This document shows, one piece after another, positions 49,226-60,635 of a stretch of 64,000 bases of DNA. The DNA is from Prorocentrum cordatum (taxonomy: Eukaryota; Sar; Dinophyceae; Prorocentrales; Prorocentraceae). Under the pieces are notes generated by a model. The model had not been told where the DNA came from. It made no database searches and worked only from the letters and a program-made list of their open reading frames with translations. Location of the stretch: NCBI GenBank assembly GCA_963575745.1, contig CAUYUJ010000667.1, positions 46,845 through 110,844 on the forward strand, in the 5' to 3' direction. Within the stretch, counting starts at the first letter, position 1. The number at the start of each line of letters is the position of its first letter. A program made the position numbers and the translations under genes.

Positions 49226-51853
49226 ATGTCGCCTCAGATCGTCATCTTCTACAACGTAGTCATGCCGGATCGGCCACGCCTGCGACGCGGCGCAGTGGAT
49301 CTACCCGACATCGGTGTCAAGAATGAAGATTGGGGGTCCGAATTGCGCGGCAACGCTTCTTTCACAGACGCCTGGGAGTTCGGCGTGCCCTTGGAGGCAG
49401 GCTTCAAGATCGGCGATAGGGTCTCCCAGGTTCTCTCCTTGACAGTGGCAGCCAGCAACCGCGAGACCATCCGCCCGCGGGCCGACGGTCGCCCCCGCGT
49501 TATCCGCGGCCGCAGTGGCGCCCTGAAGAGTGCGAGGAGTTTCTGCGTCTCCTGCGCTTGCGCGGTCGACGCGGACCGCGCCGCCGACGCCAGGGCCGCT
49601 CTGCAAGACTTTACCTCTGGTCAGCGATCGAGCCTGTTTGCTTTGCTCCGCGGCCCAGCGAGCATGGGCATCCGACTTGCGCTGGGAAGCATTCTGGACT
49701 CCATGGAGGAGCAGCTCCTCGATTGGAAACCTCGGATCAAAAACAACAAGGATGCGCTGAACAAGGAGCTGGATCGTTGGACTGGTCTCGGGCGCGTCCT
49801 CCAGCGAGCGGCCTACGGCGCTCCCGTGCAGCTGGGGTGGTCGGACTTGGAGGAGTTTGTGGTGTCTCGGGATCCTTGCCGCTTCGGCCCAGGCGTCGGG
49901 CTGGGCCGAATGCTCGGCGAGCAATGCAGCTGCGGAGTGTTATCTTTCCGCAGCAATGCGCAGAAACACTATGGCGACGTCGTCCCGGAGAGCATGTGGG
50001 CCCCTTACGTCGTACATCAGCTGAAGAACAATTGCATCCACGCGTTTCTGGCTGGCGAAATTACCTATTCTGGCACCGGCAACGTCCTCGTGCCAGCCTG
50101 CGCGAACGACGTTGACTGCAGCCTCGACGTCTGGGACACGTTGATCCTGGACCACCCCGTTGTGGACCCGGACCACGTTCGCGATCACGTGGCGCTCGTC
50201 GTGGCGGAAGAGCAGATGCGGGCGGTCGCGGCCGCTGCGGCGGAGAAGCAGACGGGGGCAGGCGCAGATGTATTCCCCGCGCTCGCGAACGGTGAGAAAG
50301 GGTCTCTCTTCGTCGAGGCCGTGGAGCGCGGTGAGCTCCACCTGTGCCTTGCGACCGCGGGCACTGACGAGGAGCCGCTCCTGCGACTGCAGCGCGGGAC
50401 GTCAGTCCGCGGTCGGGTATTCGTTTGCATCGGTGAATATGTTGGCGCCGAGGCAAATGCTATCGCGGCCTTGAAGCGCAGCCTCCGCACTGATCCGTCG
50501 CCGTGCTGCCGGTCGCTGCTGCCGGAGCACGGCGTGGCATCCGCTGGCGGCCAGCGCAATCCCAGTGTCTTCCGGCAGATGAGTTCCGAGGAGATCTTGA
50601 AGCAGTCCACGGACATCGGCAAAAAGTTCACGAACGCCCAGATGCAGTTCATCCGCCGCGCACTTGACCGGGAAGACGGCGCTGCTCTGTGCGAAGCCTA
50701 CCCTGGCACTGGCAAATCAGCGACGGCGGCAGGCATCATTGCTAACGCGGCGAGCCATTGCTCTGGCAATGCCAAGTGCGTGGCCCTCGCCCAGCAGCGT
50801 GCCATGCGCGACGAGCTGCTGTCCAACATCCGATCCGCGCTAGACGACCCGCTGGCCGCCGCCGGCGTCGGCCGACCTGCGGACGAAGCTCCGTCAGACG
50901 ACGACGGTTATCTGGATTCGCAACTGCTATCGGCAGTGAGCGGGCGATTCACAGACCTGCAGATGCGCATCGAGGAACTGCGCAACGACCTGGCCGCCGT
51001 TCGCTGCAATCCGGACGAGGGCGCGCTCGAGCGGAGAGAGTGGTTGGAGAAGACGGAGCTGATGCGGCACCTGTGCTTCGAGTACGACGCCCTCCAGGAG
51101 GAAGCCGCGGAGAAGCAGTTCCACGACGTGCGCGTCTTCGCCATGACCATCGACGCTTTCAACAACGCCCAGAGCGGCCGCAGCTGGTTGTCCAGGATCT
51201 TCAAGCGGTTCGAGATTGCATTCGTCATCATCGACGAGGTGCACCAGGCTAATTTCGGCGAAGTGTACGCCGCGTTGCAGTCAGCGCCGAGCGCGGTCGT
51301 GTACTTGGACTCCGCCCAGGAGATCCGCCACCGACCTGCGACGGAGTTCCTGCGGGAGCCGAGGCCCGACAGAGCAGGTAATTACTACGAGTGGCAGATG
51401 GCCTGCCACGGGAAGTCCCGCGTGCGTGCTTGGGGCCATGTTCCCGCAGACAGCGTCTTGTCCTTGCCAGTCGCACATCGGTTCGGCCCTGCGCCTGCCA
51501 AACTCCTCAGGGCAATCTCAGCTGTCTACGGTCGGCCTGGCCGGGAAATCAAGTGCGCGATCGAATGCGCCCGAGAGAGCGGGGACTCGTCCGTGGACTT
51601 GTCGATTGCCCCGTACACTGCGATGCGCTTCGTGTTCTACAGGGGCGCGCGATGGATTCCATCGCTATCCCGCGGCGTACTCGCCGACGACGCAGAGGAG
51701 GTGGGCCAGGTTGATCGCGCAGCTCCGGGCTCGTCTGCCGCGGGGGCAACGAGGTCACGAACGTCGACGTTGCGCGCCGGAGCTTCCGACGTCATTTTCG
51801 CCCAGATGCTGTTCGAGGGCTTGTTCTTCCTGCGCGTGCTGGCGAGAGGTTGA
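49226..51853 (+). CDS. G1: SF1 helicase, complete (second copy)
   Basis: 875 residues, identical to the protein at 28774-31401. All helicase motifs listed there are present. Identity over the full length, despite drift between older copies, shows that this gene lies inside the recently duplicated interval. Confidence 0.75.
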   Translation: MSPQIVIFYNVVMPDRPRLRRGAVDLPDIGVKNEDWGSELRGNASFTDAWEFGVPLEAGFKIGDRVSQVLSLTVAASNRETIRPRADGRPRVIRGRSGALKSARSFCVSCACAVDADRAADARAALQDFTSGQRSSLFALLRGPASMGIRLALGSILDSMEEQLLDWKPRIKNNKDALNKELDRWTGLGRVLQRAAYGAPVQLGWSDLEEFVVSRDPCRFGPGVGLGRMLGEQCSCGVLSFRSNAQKHYGDVVPESMWAPYVVHQLKNNCIHAFLAGEITYSGTGNVLVPACANDVDCSLDVWDTLILDHPVVDPDHVRDHVALVVAEEQMRAVAAAAAEKQTGAGADVFPALANGEKGSLFVEAVERGELHLCLATAGTDEEPLLRLQRGTSVRGRVFVCIGEYVGAEANAIAALKRSLRTDPSPCCRSLLPEHGVASAGGQRNPSVFRQMSSEEILKQSTDIGKKFTNAQMQFIRRALDREDGAALCEAYPGTGKSATAAGIIANAASHCSGNAKCVALAQQRAMRDELLSNIRSALDDPLAAAGVGRPADEAPSDDDGYLDSQLLSAVSGRFTDLQMRIEELRNDLAAVRCNPDEGALERREWLEKTELMRHLCFEYDALQEEAAEKQFHDVRVFAMTIDAFNNAQSGRSWLSRIFKRFEIAFVIIDEVHQANFGEVYAALQSAPSAVVYLDSAQEIRHRPATEFLREPRPDRAGNYYEWQMACHGKSRVRAWGHVPADSVLSLPVAHRFGPAPAKLLRAISAVYGRPGREIKCAIECARESGDSSVDLSIAPYTAMRFVFYRGARWIPSLSRGVLADDAEEVGQVDRAAPGSSAAGATRSRTSTLRAGASDVIFAQMLFEGLFFLRVLARG

Positions 51854-51939
51854 GGGGGTGCCGAAGCTTTCGCGCGCTCAGACCCCTCCCCTCCATCCCG
51901 TTCTCCCATCCTACAACGACGCATAGAACTCCACCGCGC

Positions 51940-51983
51940 ATTTTTCCCCTGGAGCTGCGTTCGCGCCGCTCGGGGGAGAAAAT
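51940..51983 (+). other. 3' hairpin downstream of G1 (copy C)
   Basis: Same TTTTTCCCC hairpin with TTCG loop. Confidence 0.5.
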
Positions 51984-52091
51984 CTGCGTCGCCGAGAGCG
52001 GGGAGAAGGGGGTCTGTCGAAGCTGCGCCCGTTGTCGAATGCTTTGGGACCACTGTCAGGCGAGGTGAGCAAGCGCGTTGGCGGGCCGCGC

Positions 52092-53723
52092 ATGTCGCTG
52101 GAGTCGACCACGAAGGCGGTTTTGACCATGATCCTTGCGAACGACGTGGGCGTCAATTTCGCCACGTTGGTGCGAGGTGCTCTGGAGGACGAGGAAGTGC
52201 GGGCGGCGTTCGGTCCACCGGACTTCGTGGCTGATGCCCCCAAGCTCTGGCGCGTGATGACGCCCGAGGCTGCCATGGGCTCCGACGGCCTCCTCGCGCA
52301 GACCACGCTGTTTCCCGGGGACCTCTCCGCGCATGACCTGCAGGGCCACGCGAAGGAGCCCAACCGACACAACGTGGCCTTCTCCAGGTGCATTCTTTTC
52401 GCTTCGTCGCACGAGTGCGAGGAGTGCTTCGACGACCGCGACGCGGCTCCGCACTGGCGGAGGCATCAGGCTTACACCTCGGATGCAGGCGGCGACTTGG
52501 ACATCGAAAAGATCGACTGCCGCGGGCCCGGCGCGGAGAAGCCTGCGCGGCCGGAGTGGTTCACGTCGCCCGGCGGCGCTGCGGGGGCAAGTCAGATGTT
52601 CCGCGCCGTCGCGACCTTCCTGTCCCCCATCCCGCGCGTGGTCGCGAAGCTCCGCAATCGGGCGGCACGCGCGCAGGTGCGCCCGCTGACGGCGCAACCC
52701 ATATCCATTGCGCATGCGGTCGGAGACGCCTGCGAGTGGATGATGGACAGAGGAGCCCTGCCGACGGCCGCTCGTGAGCAAACTTCGCAGGCGATGCCTC
52801 TCCAGACTTCCTCGTGGGTGAGCCAGCCCGACATGTACGGTCTCGCGTCGGACCCGACCGCGCTGCGCGCAGTTCGAAGCCAACTACTCAAGCACTTGGG
52901 GGTCGTGGTTCAGAACGGCCGAGCTGCGATTACGGCCATGTACTTGGACGCCACTCGAGCGCGGGACGACGAAGCGGCTCCTCGCAGTGCGACAGTGGAG
53001 CGCGCGATGGCCGCAGGGCGGGTGATTGCGTTGCATGCGGTCCAGCTCTTCCCCGACGCTTTCGCGGCAGAGTTTCCCTTGCGGGCGACGCCCATGCCCA
53101 GGAAGAGGCTGCGCCTGGGCGGCGCTGTGCTGCGAGAGAGCTGGGAGGCTCGCGCTGCTTTGGCATTGGCGTTGGAGCGCCCTGGTGGTGGCGACCCGAG
53201 GATGCTCATGTACCAGTTCTTGGGGGATAACAAAAAGGGCAACCGGGCATCGGCGGACCCGCCCAGCACGTTCCCCTTGCACTTCCGCGACATGCCGATC
53301 AACGTAGCTCAGGCTCTGGCTGCGACATTACTTTTTTTCACTGGCGCAGAGATCTCGGGGAAGATGGTGGTCGTTCGCCCGCGAGCACCGACGCCTGAGC
53401 ACCGTAAGGGGGCCGCGGACGTGAGTCGGGATATCATATGCGCAGTGAATTCAATGTCTGGAATTCTTCGCAGGAGGCACGGGCCCCCGGCCGACGTGCA
53501 TTTGCCGCGCGCACCCAACTCAGCTGGCGCCGATGCCGCGCGAAAGTGCGTGGAGGAGGCGTTCAATTGCATCCTCTGCTCGAACACAGGCGTGCTGGAA
53601 TATTTTTCGAGCCAGGGCGGCAAGATCCGGGAATTTTGTATGCTCTGCGAGACGTGCAACCTGCGCAGTGGCAGCGGCTGCTGGCCCGACGATGCGACGC
53701 CGTGCCCTGCGTGCGCAGTCTAG
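52092..53723 (+). CDS. G2: RING-like protein, intact (copy C)
   Basis: 543 residues, identical to copy B, with all eight C-terminal cysteines. The intact state in B and C against two lesions in A suggests that A decayed. Confidence 0.65.
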   Translation: MSLESTTKAVLTMILANDVGVNFATLVRGALEDEEVRAAFGPPDFVADAPKLWRVMTPEAAMGSDGLLAQTTLFPGDLSAHDLQGHAKEPNRHNVAFSRCILFASSHECEECFDDRDAAPHWRRHQAYTSDAGGDLDIEKIDCRGPGAEKPARPEWFTSPGGAAGASQMFRAVATFLSPIPRVVAKLRNRAARAQVRPLTAQPISIAHAVGDACEWMMDRGALPTAAREQTSQAMPLQTSSWVSQPDMYGLASDPTALRAVRSQLLKHLGVVVQNGRAAITAMYLDATRARDDEAAPRSATVERAMAAGRVIALHAVQLFPDAFAAEFPLRATPMPRKRLRLGGAVLRESWEARAALALALERPGGGDPRMLMYQFLGDNKKGNRASADPPSTFPLHFRDMPINVAQALAATLLFFTGAEISGKMVVVRPRAPTPEHRKGAADVSRDIICAVNSMSGILRRRHGPPADVHLPRAPNSAGADAARKCVEEAFNCILCSNTGVLEYFSSQGGKIREFCMLCETCNLRSGSGCWPDDATPCPACAV

Positions 53724-55096
53724 AGGTTGCCCGAGTCTGCCGATGCCCTCGCTTCTCCGTCGTTTCCGAACCTTGACCCCAGCTCCGCCCTCCCCGCTCG
53801 TGAAATGCGCGGGGGCGCAGGGGCGCCTTGTACAGGGTGTTGCTCGTTTATAGATGCCCCTGTATATAGCATGCACTGTCCGGAACTTGCCTTGCATGCG
53901 GCTACCTACTGAGTGATGATAAACGACCCCATTGCATAGGGCCACATCTGCTGCGTCATAAGCCATACTACCACATCACAGGTATGCCAGATATCCAGGT
54001 TTACCTAGCAACAACTTTTCCCAAACACAGAATACGCACGACAATTGTGCCAGATAACACTTATGCGAAATAACAGATTTGCCAAATGGCAGATTTGCCA
54101 GATAACGGATAGCAGGTTTGCACGTTTGCAAGATGATAGACTTGCCCGACGACGGCACTGCCAGACTGGCCCGTCGGGAACGCAGACGCGCACGCTGAAA
54201 AGTATCACGCTGCGCGTGGTACTTTTTCTCTCGAGGTTGTAGAACGGCATGTATGCGCATCATCCCCCGCCCTCCACCTCCTTGATCTCCTGGCCCCTGA
54301 TCTCGGCGCGCGCATCTCGTGGAACGTCATCTACAGGAGACATCACACACAAAGAATGTCTTAGACAAGGGCGATTCTACAAGAACTTTGCCGCCTTCGA
54401 CGGCCGACTCGCCGCGTCGCCCCGGGCGACGCCTTCTCCGGGTTATTGGTCCGCTAAAGGGTTTGCTCGGTAACGGTGATAGGTTGCCGCGATGCCATCT
54501 GCAGTCAGTCGTCATTCATTGCATTCGTCGGTTCCGGATGCCGCTGCGATCTCAGCATCAGTCGGTTGCAGCTCGCCGCGCCCCGCCGCCGCCCGCCGCT
54601 CCGCCCCCCGCGACATGGCGGCGCCCACCCCGCTCTTTCTGGAAGCGGAGACTCGTTCGCCAGTGACGCGGATTGCAAACTATCGCAGGGGGGCAAGGTT
54701 TTAGAAAATGCTTTCGGATCCCGGATCCCCAAGCCTCCGCGGGTTTCGACACTCACTCGTTCCGTGGGTCTCCGGGGCTTCTGGCCTGGTCAGAGCAGGC
54801 AACTAACGGCGGAACTTGCGGTCGTATCGACAAGCCTCGCCAGGAATAATCAACGCATTGTTTTCGAAGATTTCGAGACTTATAGGGTCAACGCCATTCT
54901 AGTAATGAAGAACCATATGATTCGGACGCGGGCATGCTTAAAATCAGTCACCTCTCTATCAAAATTTAAGAATGCGCTTTCTGACAAGTGCCCGAATTCA
55001 TCACGGACGTGAAATACCCTTGTTGTGTCTGAATATCCCTGGCGAGGCTTGTAGCAGGGTGGGGAGGTGGGGGGCTTCGCGCTCAGGCGAAATTCA
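53724..55096. other. Intergenic stretch, copy C
   Basis: No gene. The foldback arms are at 54830-54844 and 55038-55052. Confidence 0.6.
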
Positions 55097-55318
55097 ATGG
55101 GCGTATCGAGTGGCTTGATTCGCGGCGACGATTTCTTTTCGAACGACGATTGCGATCCGCGGAGCTTAGTATCCTCCGATCAGGTTTCGTGGCTCGAGGC
55201 GGACCCGGAGGGCGATTGGCGCTGCAAGTTGTGCTACGCCAACTAGCGCCCGTACGTGCAGGACCCGCGACACCGCGGTTGCGGCTGTTGGGCATCCGCC
55301 GCGGGCACAACTTGCTAA
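55097..55318 (+). pseudogene. Zinc-ribbon ORF, stopped (copy C)
   Basis: Same TAG lesion as copy B (stop at 55244-55246). Confidence 0.5.
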
Positions 55319-55662
55319 AAAATGTCAAGGGACAAGCCGGTGGACTCCATTTAGTCTGATCTCCGATTGTGAGGAGCGGCCCTGGAGCCCAGAAAACTCC
55401 GCGGGGCGAGCCGATGAGGATCGGAAAATAGAGGAGGGGCTTCTGGCTTCGGTAGGGCGGCCCCGAAACTTTCAATGAGCATTGAAGATTCCGTCTAGGA
55501 CAAGGTGAACGACGACCACATCCTCGGGGATCGCCACTCGTGGTACGGTGATCCCAGGAGCCAGGGGACGACAAGAGCGCATCATGTAAACCCTCTCTTG
55601 CATCCTCAAGGGGGGCCAGGGAACGACAAGAGCGCATCATGTAAACCCATCCCAGGAGCCAG

Positions 55663-55700
<38 letters not shown>

Positions 55701-55874
55701 CACCCTCAAGGGGATTGGGGTTTCGCGTGGGAACCGCCAAGTAAGCCTCGTGGAAAACGGATCAATCAAAACTCACGCAGGGAGCATGGGATTGAGAATA
55801 CATGCCCCCCCCCCTCTGCATTAAAAAACACAATTTACATGGACATCGTGGTTTTTGCTGTCCTGAGTCATCAG
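55319..55874. other. Intergenic stretch with direct repeat and CT tract, copy C
   Basis: No gene. CT tract at 55665-55698. Confidence 0.6.
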
Positions 55875-56274
55875 GAACGGCTTCTGCGTCCCGTGGGTCC
55901 ACAATCCGGATCACTTCTCCGAGCGGGTCAGAGGCGCAGCGGCGCCGCCCCCCGAGCCGCGCGCCTTGCCCTTCCCGTGGGGCGCCTGGGGCGCGGCGGC
56001 GCCTCCGGCGGCGCCGCTCAGGGCCCCGCCAGAGGCTGCGCCGCCGGCGCTCGCGTGGACAGCCCCCGATGCCGCGGAGGACGTCGGCGACGAGCTGAAC
56101 ACGCCCGGCGCCGCCGCGAGCGGCGGCGCCGGCAGCGGCAGCGTGGGGGCGGGCGGTGGCAGCGAGGCGAGCGGCCTGCAGTCCAGGGTAGAGGCCCTGG
56201 AAGCCGAAGTCCGCGACCTGAGGCGCGAGTTGGCCGACGTGCGCGCTCTCTTCGCGGCGGCGCAGCTGTCGTAG
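55875..56274 (+). CDS. Exon-like ORF, Pro/Ala-rich with coiled coil (copy C)
   Basis: Same as copy B; open to TAG with the heptad-patterned end intact. Confidence 0.45.
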
Positions 56275-57508
56275 GCGCGCGGCTCCGTCGAGCGCCCTGG
56301 GGCGGAGAGCCTCGCTTGGCCGCGCCCCGCCGGCCACCAGCCCTATTGTGGCGCTATCGGCCACGCGTCTGGGACACCAACTCGCGCAGCTCGCGCAACT
56401 CACGCGCAGCGTCCGCAGCCCTTTTTAGAACCCCATAGGCGACCGCGCTTTGCGGAGGAGTTCGTCTTCTTCCGCATCGCATTCGGCGCATTCATTTTTC
56501 TGCCAGCGGAAGCACACTTGAAAGCGAGTCCGCGCTCGCCATGGGGAACCGCCTCGCGCCGCGAAGTGCGCTGGCCAGCGAGGGCGCGGATGTTTTTTTT
56601 CTCGACTTGGAGGGGGGGCCCGCGTAACAAGTTCCATTTGGTGCCAGCGGGACAAAAACAACATGTGTGTTCGAGCTCTTCGATTTCCAGCACCACGGCG
56701 AAGTCAAGTAGACCGCGTCGGGTGCTCCCGTAGAGCATCATGAGAACCTCGATGAGGCCACGAGGCGCAATGTCGCGTCGGCGAGCTCGGGCCCTAGAGG
56801 GCCCCAATAGGGCCCGCATTAGTGGTGGGAAACGCGGCGGCGCTTTCCCTGAATAGCTTGGGATTCCTGGAGCTTTCCTGGAACTTTCCTTGGAACCCTC
56901 TTGAGGTCCTCTTGGAACCATATTCGGGGCCTCTTGGGGCCTGTGAAAAGCTTCTTGCATTCCCTTTTGGAGCCCCCTAGTGGCTCTCTCGGAACCGAAA
57001 AGAGTTCCAAGATACCCCCGGAGAGCTTTCGCAGGCCCCAAGAGATGCCAAGAGAACCCCAGGATGCCCGAATCATTCTGGGAAAGCGGGGCCGGGCTTT
57101 CCCAGAATAATATTGGCTCTTTTGAAGCCCGCCCGAGGCTCTCCGCCGACCCTCTTGGGGCCCCTTTGGGCGGGTTGTCCTGAGGCCGCATCGAAGGCAC
57201 CTTTGGACATCGCGCGGCTTTCTCGGGCCGTCGTGGGCCTATGTTGGAGGCGCCTGGGGCCGTCTTGAGCCGACGGAAGCTCGAAAATACAAAAATGCAA
57301 ACATATTAAAAAGTCACATGAAAACAAATAATTATTGCCTCCTCGGGTTTGTGTTGTCCCTGGGCTGTTCAGTGTTCCTGAGGGGCCGTCTTGGGTGTCA
57401 CTTGGGCTCTCTTGAGGTTTTTGGTCCTGCTGGAGCCCTGTCCAGTAATTCCAAAGAGCTCCACCTGGAACTGCAAAAACTAGTCGGGGGGCTCTGACAG
57501 GCCTCCGC
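56275..57508. repeat. Degenerate short-repeat region, copy C
   Basis: Same as 35823-37056, with the perfect GGGAAAGC-family hairpin at 57075-57108. No gene is seen. Confidence 0.6.
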
Positions 57509-57716
57509 GCACACCTATCGCAAACGCTGCTTTGCGATAGGTCTGCCCGGGGGGCATCCCGTGGCATTTTAGAGCTCCATTGGGGCCCTGCGAGAGCCTC
57601 CTGAGGGCTCTCCGGCGGCTGTCTTGGGCCCCAGAAGAGCCTTTTAAACCCAACCGGGGGGGGGTGACGGGCCCCCGCGCGCACCTATCGCAAACGCTGT
57701 TTTGCGATAGGTGTGC
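57509..57716. repeat. Two ACCTATCGCAAA hairpins, copy C
   Basis: Hairpins at 57509-57546 and 57679-57716, same state as copy B. Confidence 0.85.
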
Positions 57717-57869
57717 CCGGGGGGCACTCCGTGGCCGCCGCGGGGCCGTCTTGGGGCGTTCTGAGGTCCTCTTAAGCCCTTTGGATCCTTCCAGGGGCCT
57801 ATCCTATGCCATGCTGTGCCGTGCCCCATGGGTCCCAGAACGCCCCCGTCTTTGCCAAACTGTGGACGA

Positions 57870-57870
<1 letters not shown>

Positions 57871-57915
<45 letters not shown>
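57871..57915. repeat. GAC trinucleotide tract, copy C
   Basis: About 15 GAC units, same length as copy B. Confidence 0.95.
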
Positions 57916-57917
<2 letters not shown>

Positions 57918-58040
57918 CGATGAGCACGGGTCGTGGGCGAGCGTTGGCGGGTTGCGGGTCGCTGGTCGGAATGGCGCCATCGCCGTCGCGCTGGCCGCAG
58001 GGGTCGTTTGAACCTCCCTCCCCTCCCACCTCTCCCTCGC

Positions 58041-58701
58041 ATGTAGATGTAGATGTAGATGTAGATGTAGATGTAGATGTAGATGTAGATGTAGATGTAG
58101 ATGTAGATGTAGATGTAGATGTAGATGTAGATGTAGATGATAGATGTAGATGTAGATGTAGATGTAGATGTAGATGTAGATGTAGATGTAGATGTAGATG
58201 TAGATGTAGATGTAGATGTAGATGTAGATGTAGATGTAGATGTAGATGTAGATGTAGATGTAGATGTAGATGTAGATGTAGATGTAGATGTAGATGTAGA
58301 TGTAGATGTAGATGTAGATGTAGATGTAGATGATGTAGATGTAGATGTAGATGTAGATGCAGATGTAGATGTAGATGTAGATGTAGATGTAGATGTAGAT
58401 GTAGATGTAGATGTAGATGTAGTTGTAGATGTAGATGTAGCTGTAGATGTATATATGTATATATGTATATATGTACATGTAGATGTATATATAGATGTAG
58501 ATGTAGATGTAGATGTAGATGTAGATGTAGATGTAGATGTAGATGTATATGTAGATGTAGATGGAGATGGAGATGGAGATGGAGATGGAGATGGAGATGG
58601 CGATGGAGATGTAGCTGTAGCTGTAGCTGTAGCTGTAGCTGTAGATGTAGATGTAGATGTAGATGTAGATGTAGATGTAGATGTAGATGTAGATGTAGAT
58701 G
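58041..58701. repeat. GATGTA-type hexanucleotide tract, copy C
   Basis: About 660 bases, 72 shorter than copy B and with different phase slips (58138, 58332). It shows that this tract changes faster than the surrounding sequence. Same right-hand deletion join. Confidence 0.95.
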
Positions 58702-58994
58702 ATTTAGGTTTCGATGCGCGCGAGGACGGGCATTATCTGCTCCACTTGGATGGGGACGGATCGCCGTCTTGCGCACTCCTGCACGTGGCGACCGCGCTCG
58801 ACAAGGTGTCGGTTTATTTTACAGATCATGCTGGAGAGGTGGGTTTGTGAGATGTCCATGACGCCGTCCTCGCGGGGCGAGACTCGAGGCTAGCAGTCAC
58901 GTTTCGCATTGATTTGTGCCCGGCGGCGCAGGGGGCCGCCGAAGGCGGCGACGACTCCAGCCCCTTGGCAGGGCTCTCGGGCTTGATGGCGTGA
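58702..58994 (+). pseudogene. G9 remnant (copy C)
   Basis: Same join, same surviving end and same TGA as copy B. Confidence 0.85.
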
Positions 58995-59435
58995 GGCGCC
59001 GCCGAGCGGGCTGAGCTGTCAGTTAGTAGCAGCGACTGCGGGAGACAGAAAACAGGTCAGTCCTCAATGTATCTCGATTGCTCGCGTGGATTCCCATGTG
59101 CTTGACCAGATGAAAAGTTATTCTCTCCGAATCAAGTTTTGGGGCATATATTTAAATATAAGATAAACAGATATATTATGGTCGCAGCGTGAGCCAGGGC
59201 CCCCAACTAGTCTGTTAGTTAGCCCGCGTGGATGAGCGAGCGCTGGTCGCAGGGACACTCAGGACACAGAGCCACTGCGGGAACGGATGGGGATCGGCGC
59301 ATTCAGTTTCACAGCGCCAGCTATTCATTGGCAGTTCAGTCGCGTACTCTTCCGTTCGCACCCCGATCTTTGCAGAGGTATCTGCGCGCTTTCTGAGACG
59401 CCACTCGCCGCGTCGGCTCAAGGCATATCTTGTAC
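58995..59435. other. Intergenic stretch before G11, copy C
   Basis: No gene. Same AT-rich island and GGCTCAAG as copy B. Confidence 0.5.
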
Positions 59436-59546
59436 GTGGGTCGGCTTTGCCGCCCTGTGCTCTCCTCGCTTTGCATTTACCCGTATTTCTCTGTGGGTCG
59501 GCCTTGCCGCCCTGGCACCTCATCGCCTCGCGGCGCGCTACCTGGC
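59436..59546 (+). promoter_or_regulatory. G11 leader with two hairpins (copy C)
   Basis: Hairpins at 59436-59457 and 59493-59514. Confidence 0.75.
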
Positions 59547-60293
59547 ATGTGCGATGCTCTCGCGGTTGTCGAAGACGCCGACCCGCGCGGAAGGCGAATC
59601 CGATGTGTTTCCGGGGTCAAGCGGTCCATCGAGTATGTGTCAATCCAGCTCCTGAGCAGCACTGGCGAGCTGGTAGATGACGAGAGGCCCGCGACACCAG
59701 ACCCCTACCTGCCTGACGTCAGCAAGCGGCAGTGGGAGGCCAAAGTTGTGGCCTGGCGCAGGGAGATGTCACAACTGCTTGACGCAGTGCCAATTGGTGC
59801 GACGGAGTTGGCAGCGGCCGAAGAGCTCGGCGTCTGGGTAGAGCCCTCGCCGCCCGCCGTGCGCGGCTGTCGAGCTCTCCTGCAAGATGGAAACTGCATA
59901 CTGCTTGCATACAGCATCCTGACGCAAGACTTCTGCGGATCGACCGACTATTGTGCGCGATTTCCCGTTCGTCGAGGCGCGGAGCGCCGCTACGCCGACG
60001 TCGCCGACCACTTCGGCTTCTCTCTGGCCGTCGCGCGCCAGCAGGCTTCGCGGCAGGGTGCATGCCCACTCGTGCCCGGGAAGTATTTCTGTCATATGCG
60101 GAGGCATTGCTGCGCTGCGGCAGTCCTTTCAGGGGCAGATTCGGTTGTCGTGTGGAGAGGTTTCAGCAGGCACGTTCTGCCGACGGCACAGCGGGTGCGC
60201 CGCGTCGAGGAAGTCGAGGGCGCGCTGTTGCACATAACTTACAGCGGTGAGGGCGCACTCGGCGTCGATTTAACAGCTGGGCGGAAATCCTGA
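59547..60293 (+). CDS. G11: OTU-like cysteine peptidase candidate (copy C)
   Basis: 248 residues, identical in protein sequence to copy B, with DGNC conserved at 114-117. Confidence 0.5.
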   Translation: MCDALAVVEDADPRGRRIRCVSGVKRSIEYVSIQLLSSTGELVDDERPATPDPYLPDVSKRQWEAKVVAWRREMSQLLDAVPIGATELAAAEELGVWVEPSPPAVRGCRALLQDGNCILLAYSILTQDFCGSTDYCARFPVRRGAERRYADVADHFGFSLAVARQQASRQGACPLVPGKYFCHMRRHCCAAAVLSGADSVVVWRGFSRHVLPTAQRVRRVEEVEGALLHITYSGEGALGVDLTAGRKS

Positions 60294-60538
60294 AGACCGC
60301 GGCCGGCAGTTTTCCCCCGAGATGCGCTCGCGCCGCCCCGGGTGATAAATGCATCACATCCAGAGAGGGATAGTGTTGACAAGGAGTAAAGCGAATAGGG
60401 TTACATAATGATATCACGAGATAGAATACGATGTCAAATATATTCTCTCGTAATTACCTGAACATCGAGGCCGCCTTCCACTCGCCGTCGCGATTCGTCG
60501 ATTGCCGCTCGCTTCATCGGCTCAGGATTCTAGCAAAC
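60294..60538. other. G11-G10 intergenic stretch, copy C
   Basis: No gene. From about 60433 (ATGTCAAAT for ATATCAAAT) copy C begins to differ from copy B. Confidence 0.6.
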
Positions 60539-60635
60539 GTGGCTCGGCATTGCCGGCCTGTTTTGATTTCTCCGCTTTTTCCTTGATTGTGGATCAGCAT
60601 TGCTGTCCTGTAACCCTTCTGTCGCATTTCGTGTC
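60539..60635 (+). promoter_or_regulatory. G10 leader with two hairpins (copy C)
   Basis: Hairpins at 60539-60560 and 60589-60610. The stems are unchanged although neighbouring bases differ from copy B (CCTTGATTG for CCCTGATTG just before hairpin 2). Confidence 0.8.

Larger units (their letters stand above)
30081..50532. repeat. Tandem unit, copy B (20,452 bp, deleted form)
   Basis: The second complete period. To its left half (to ~40.05 kb) copy C is nearly identical; to its right half (from ~40.09 kb) copy A is nearly identical. It lacks the 9.4-kb segment present in copy A at 8432-17862. Confidence 0.95.
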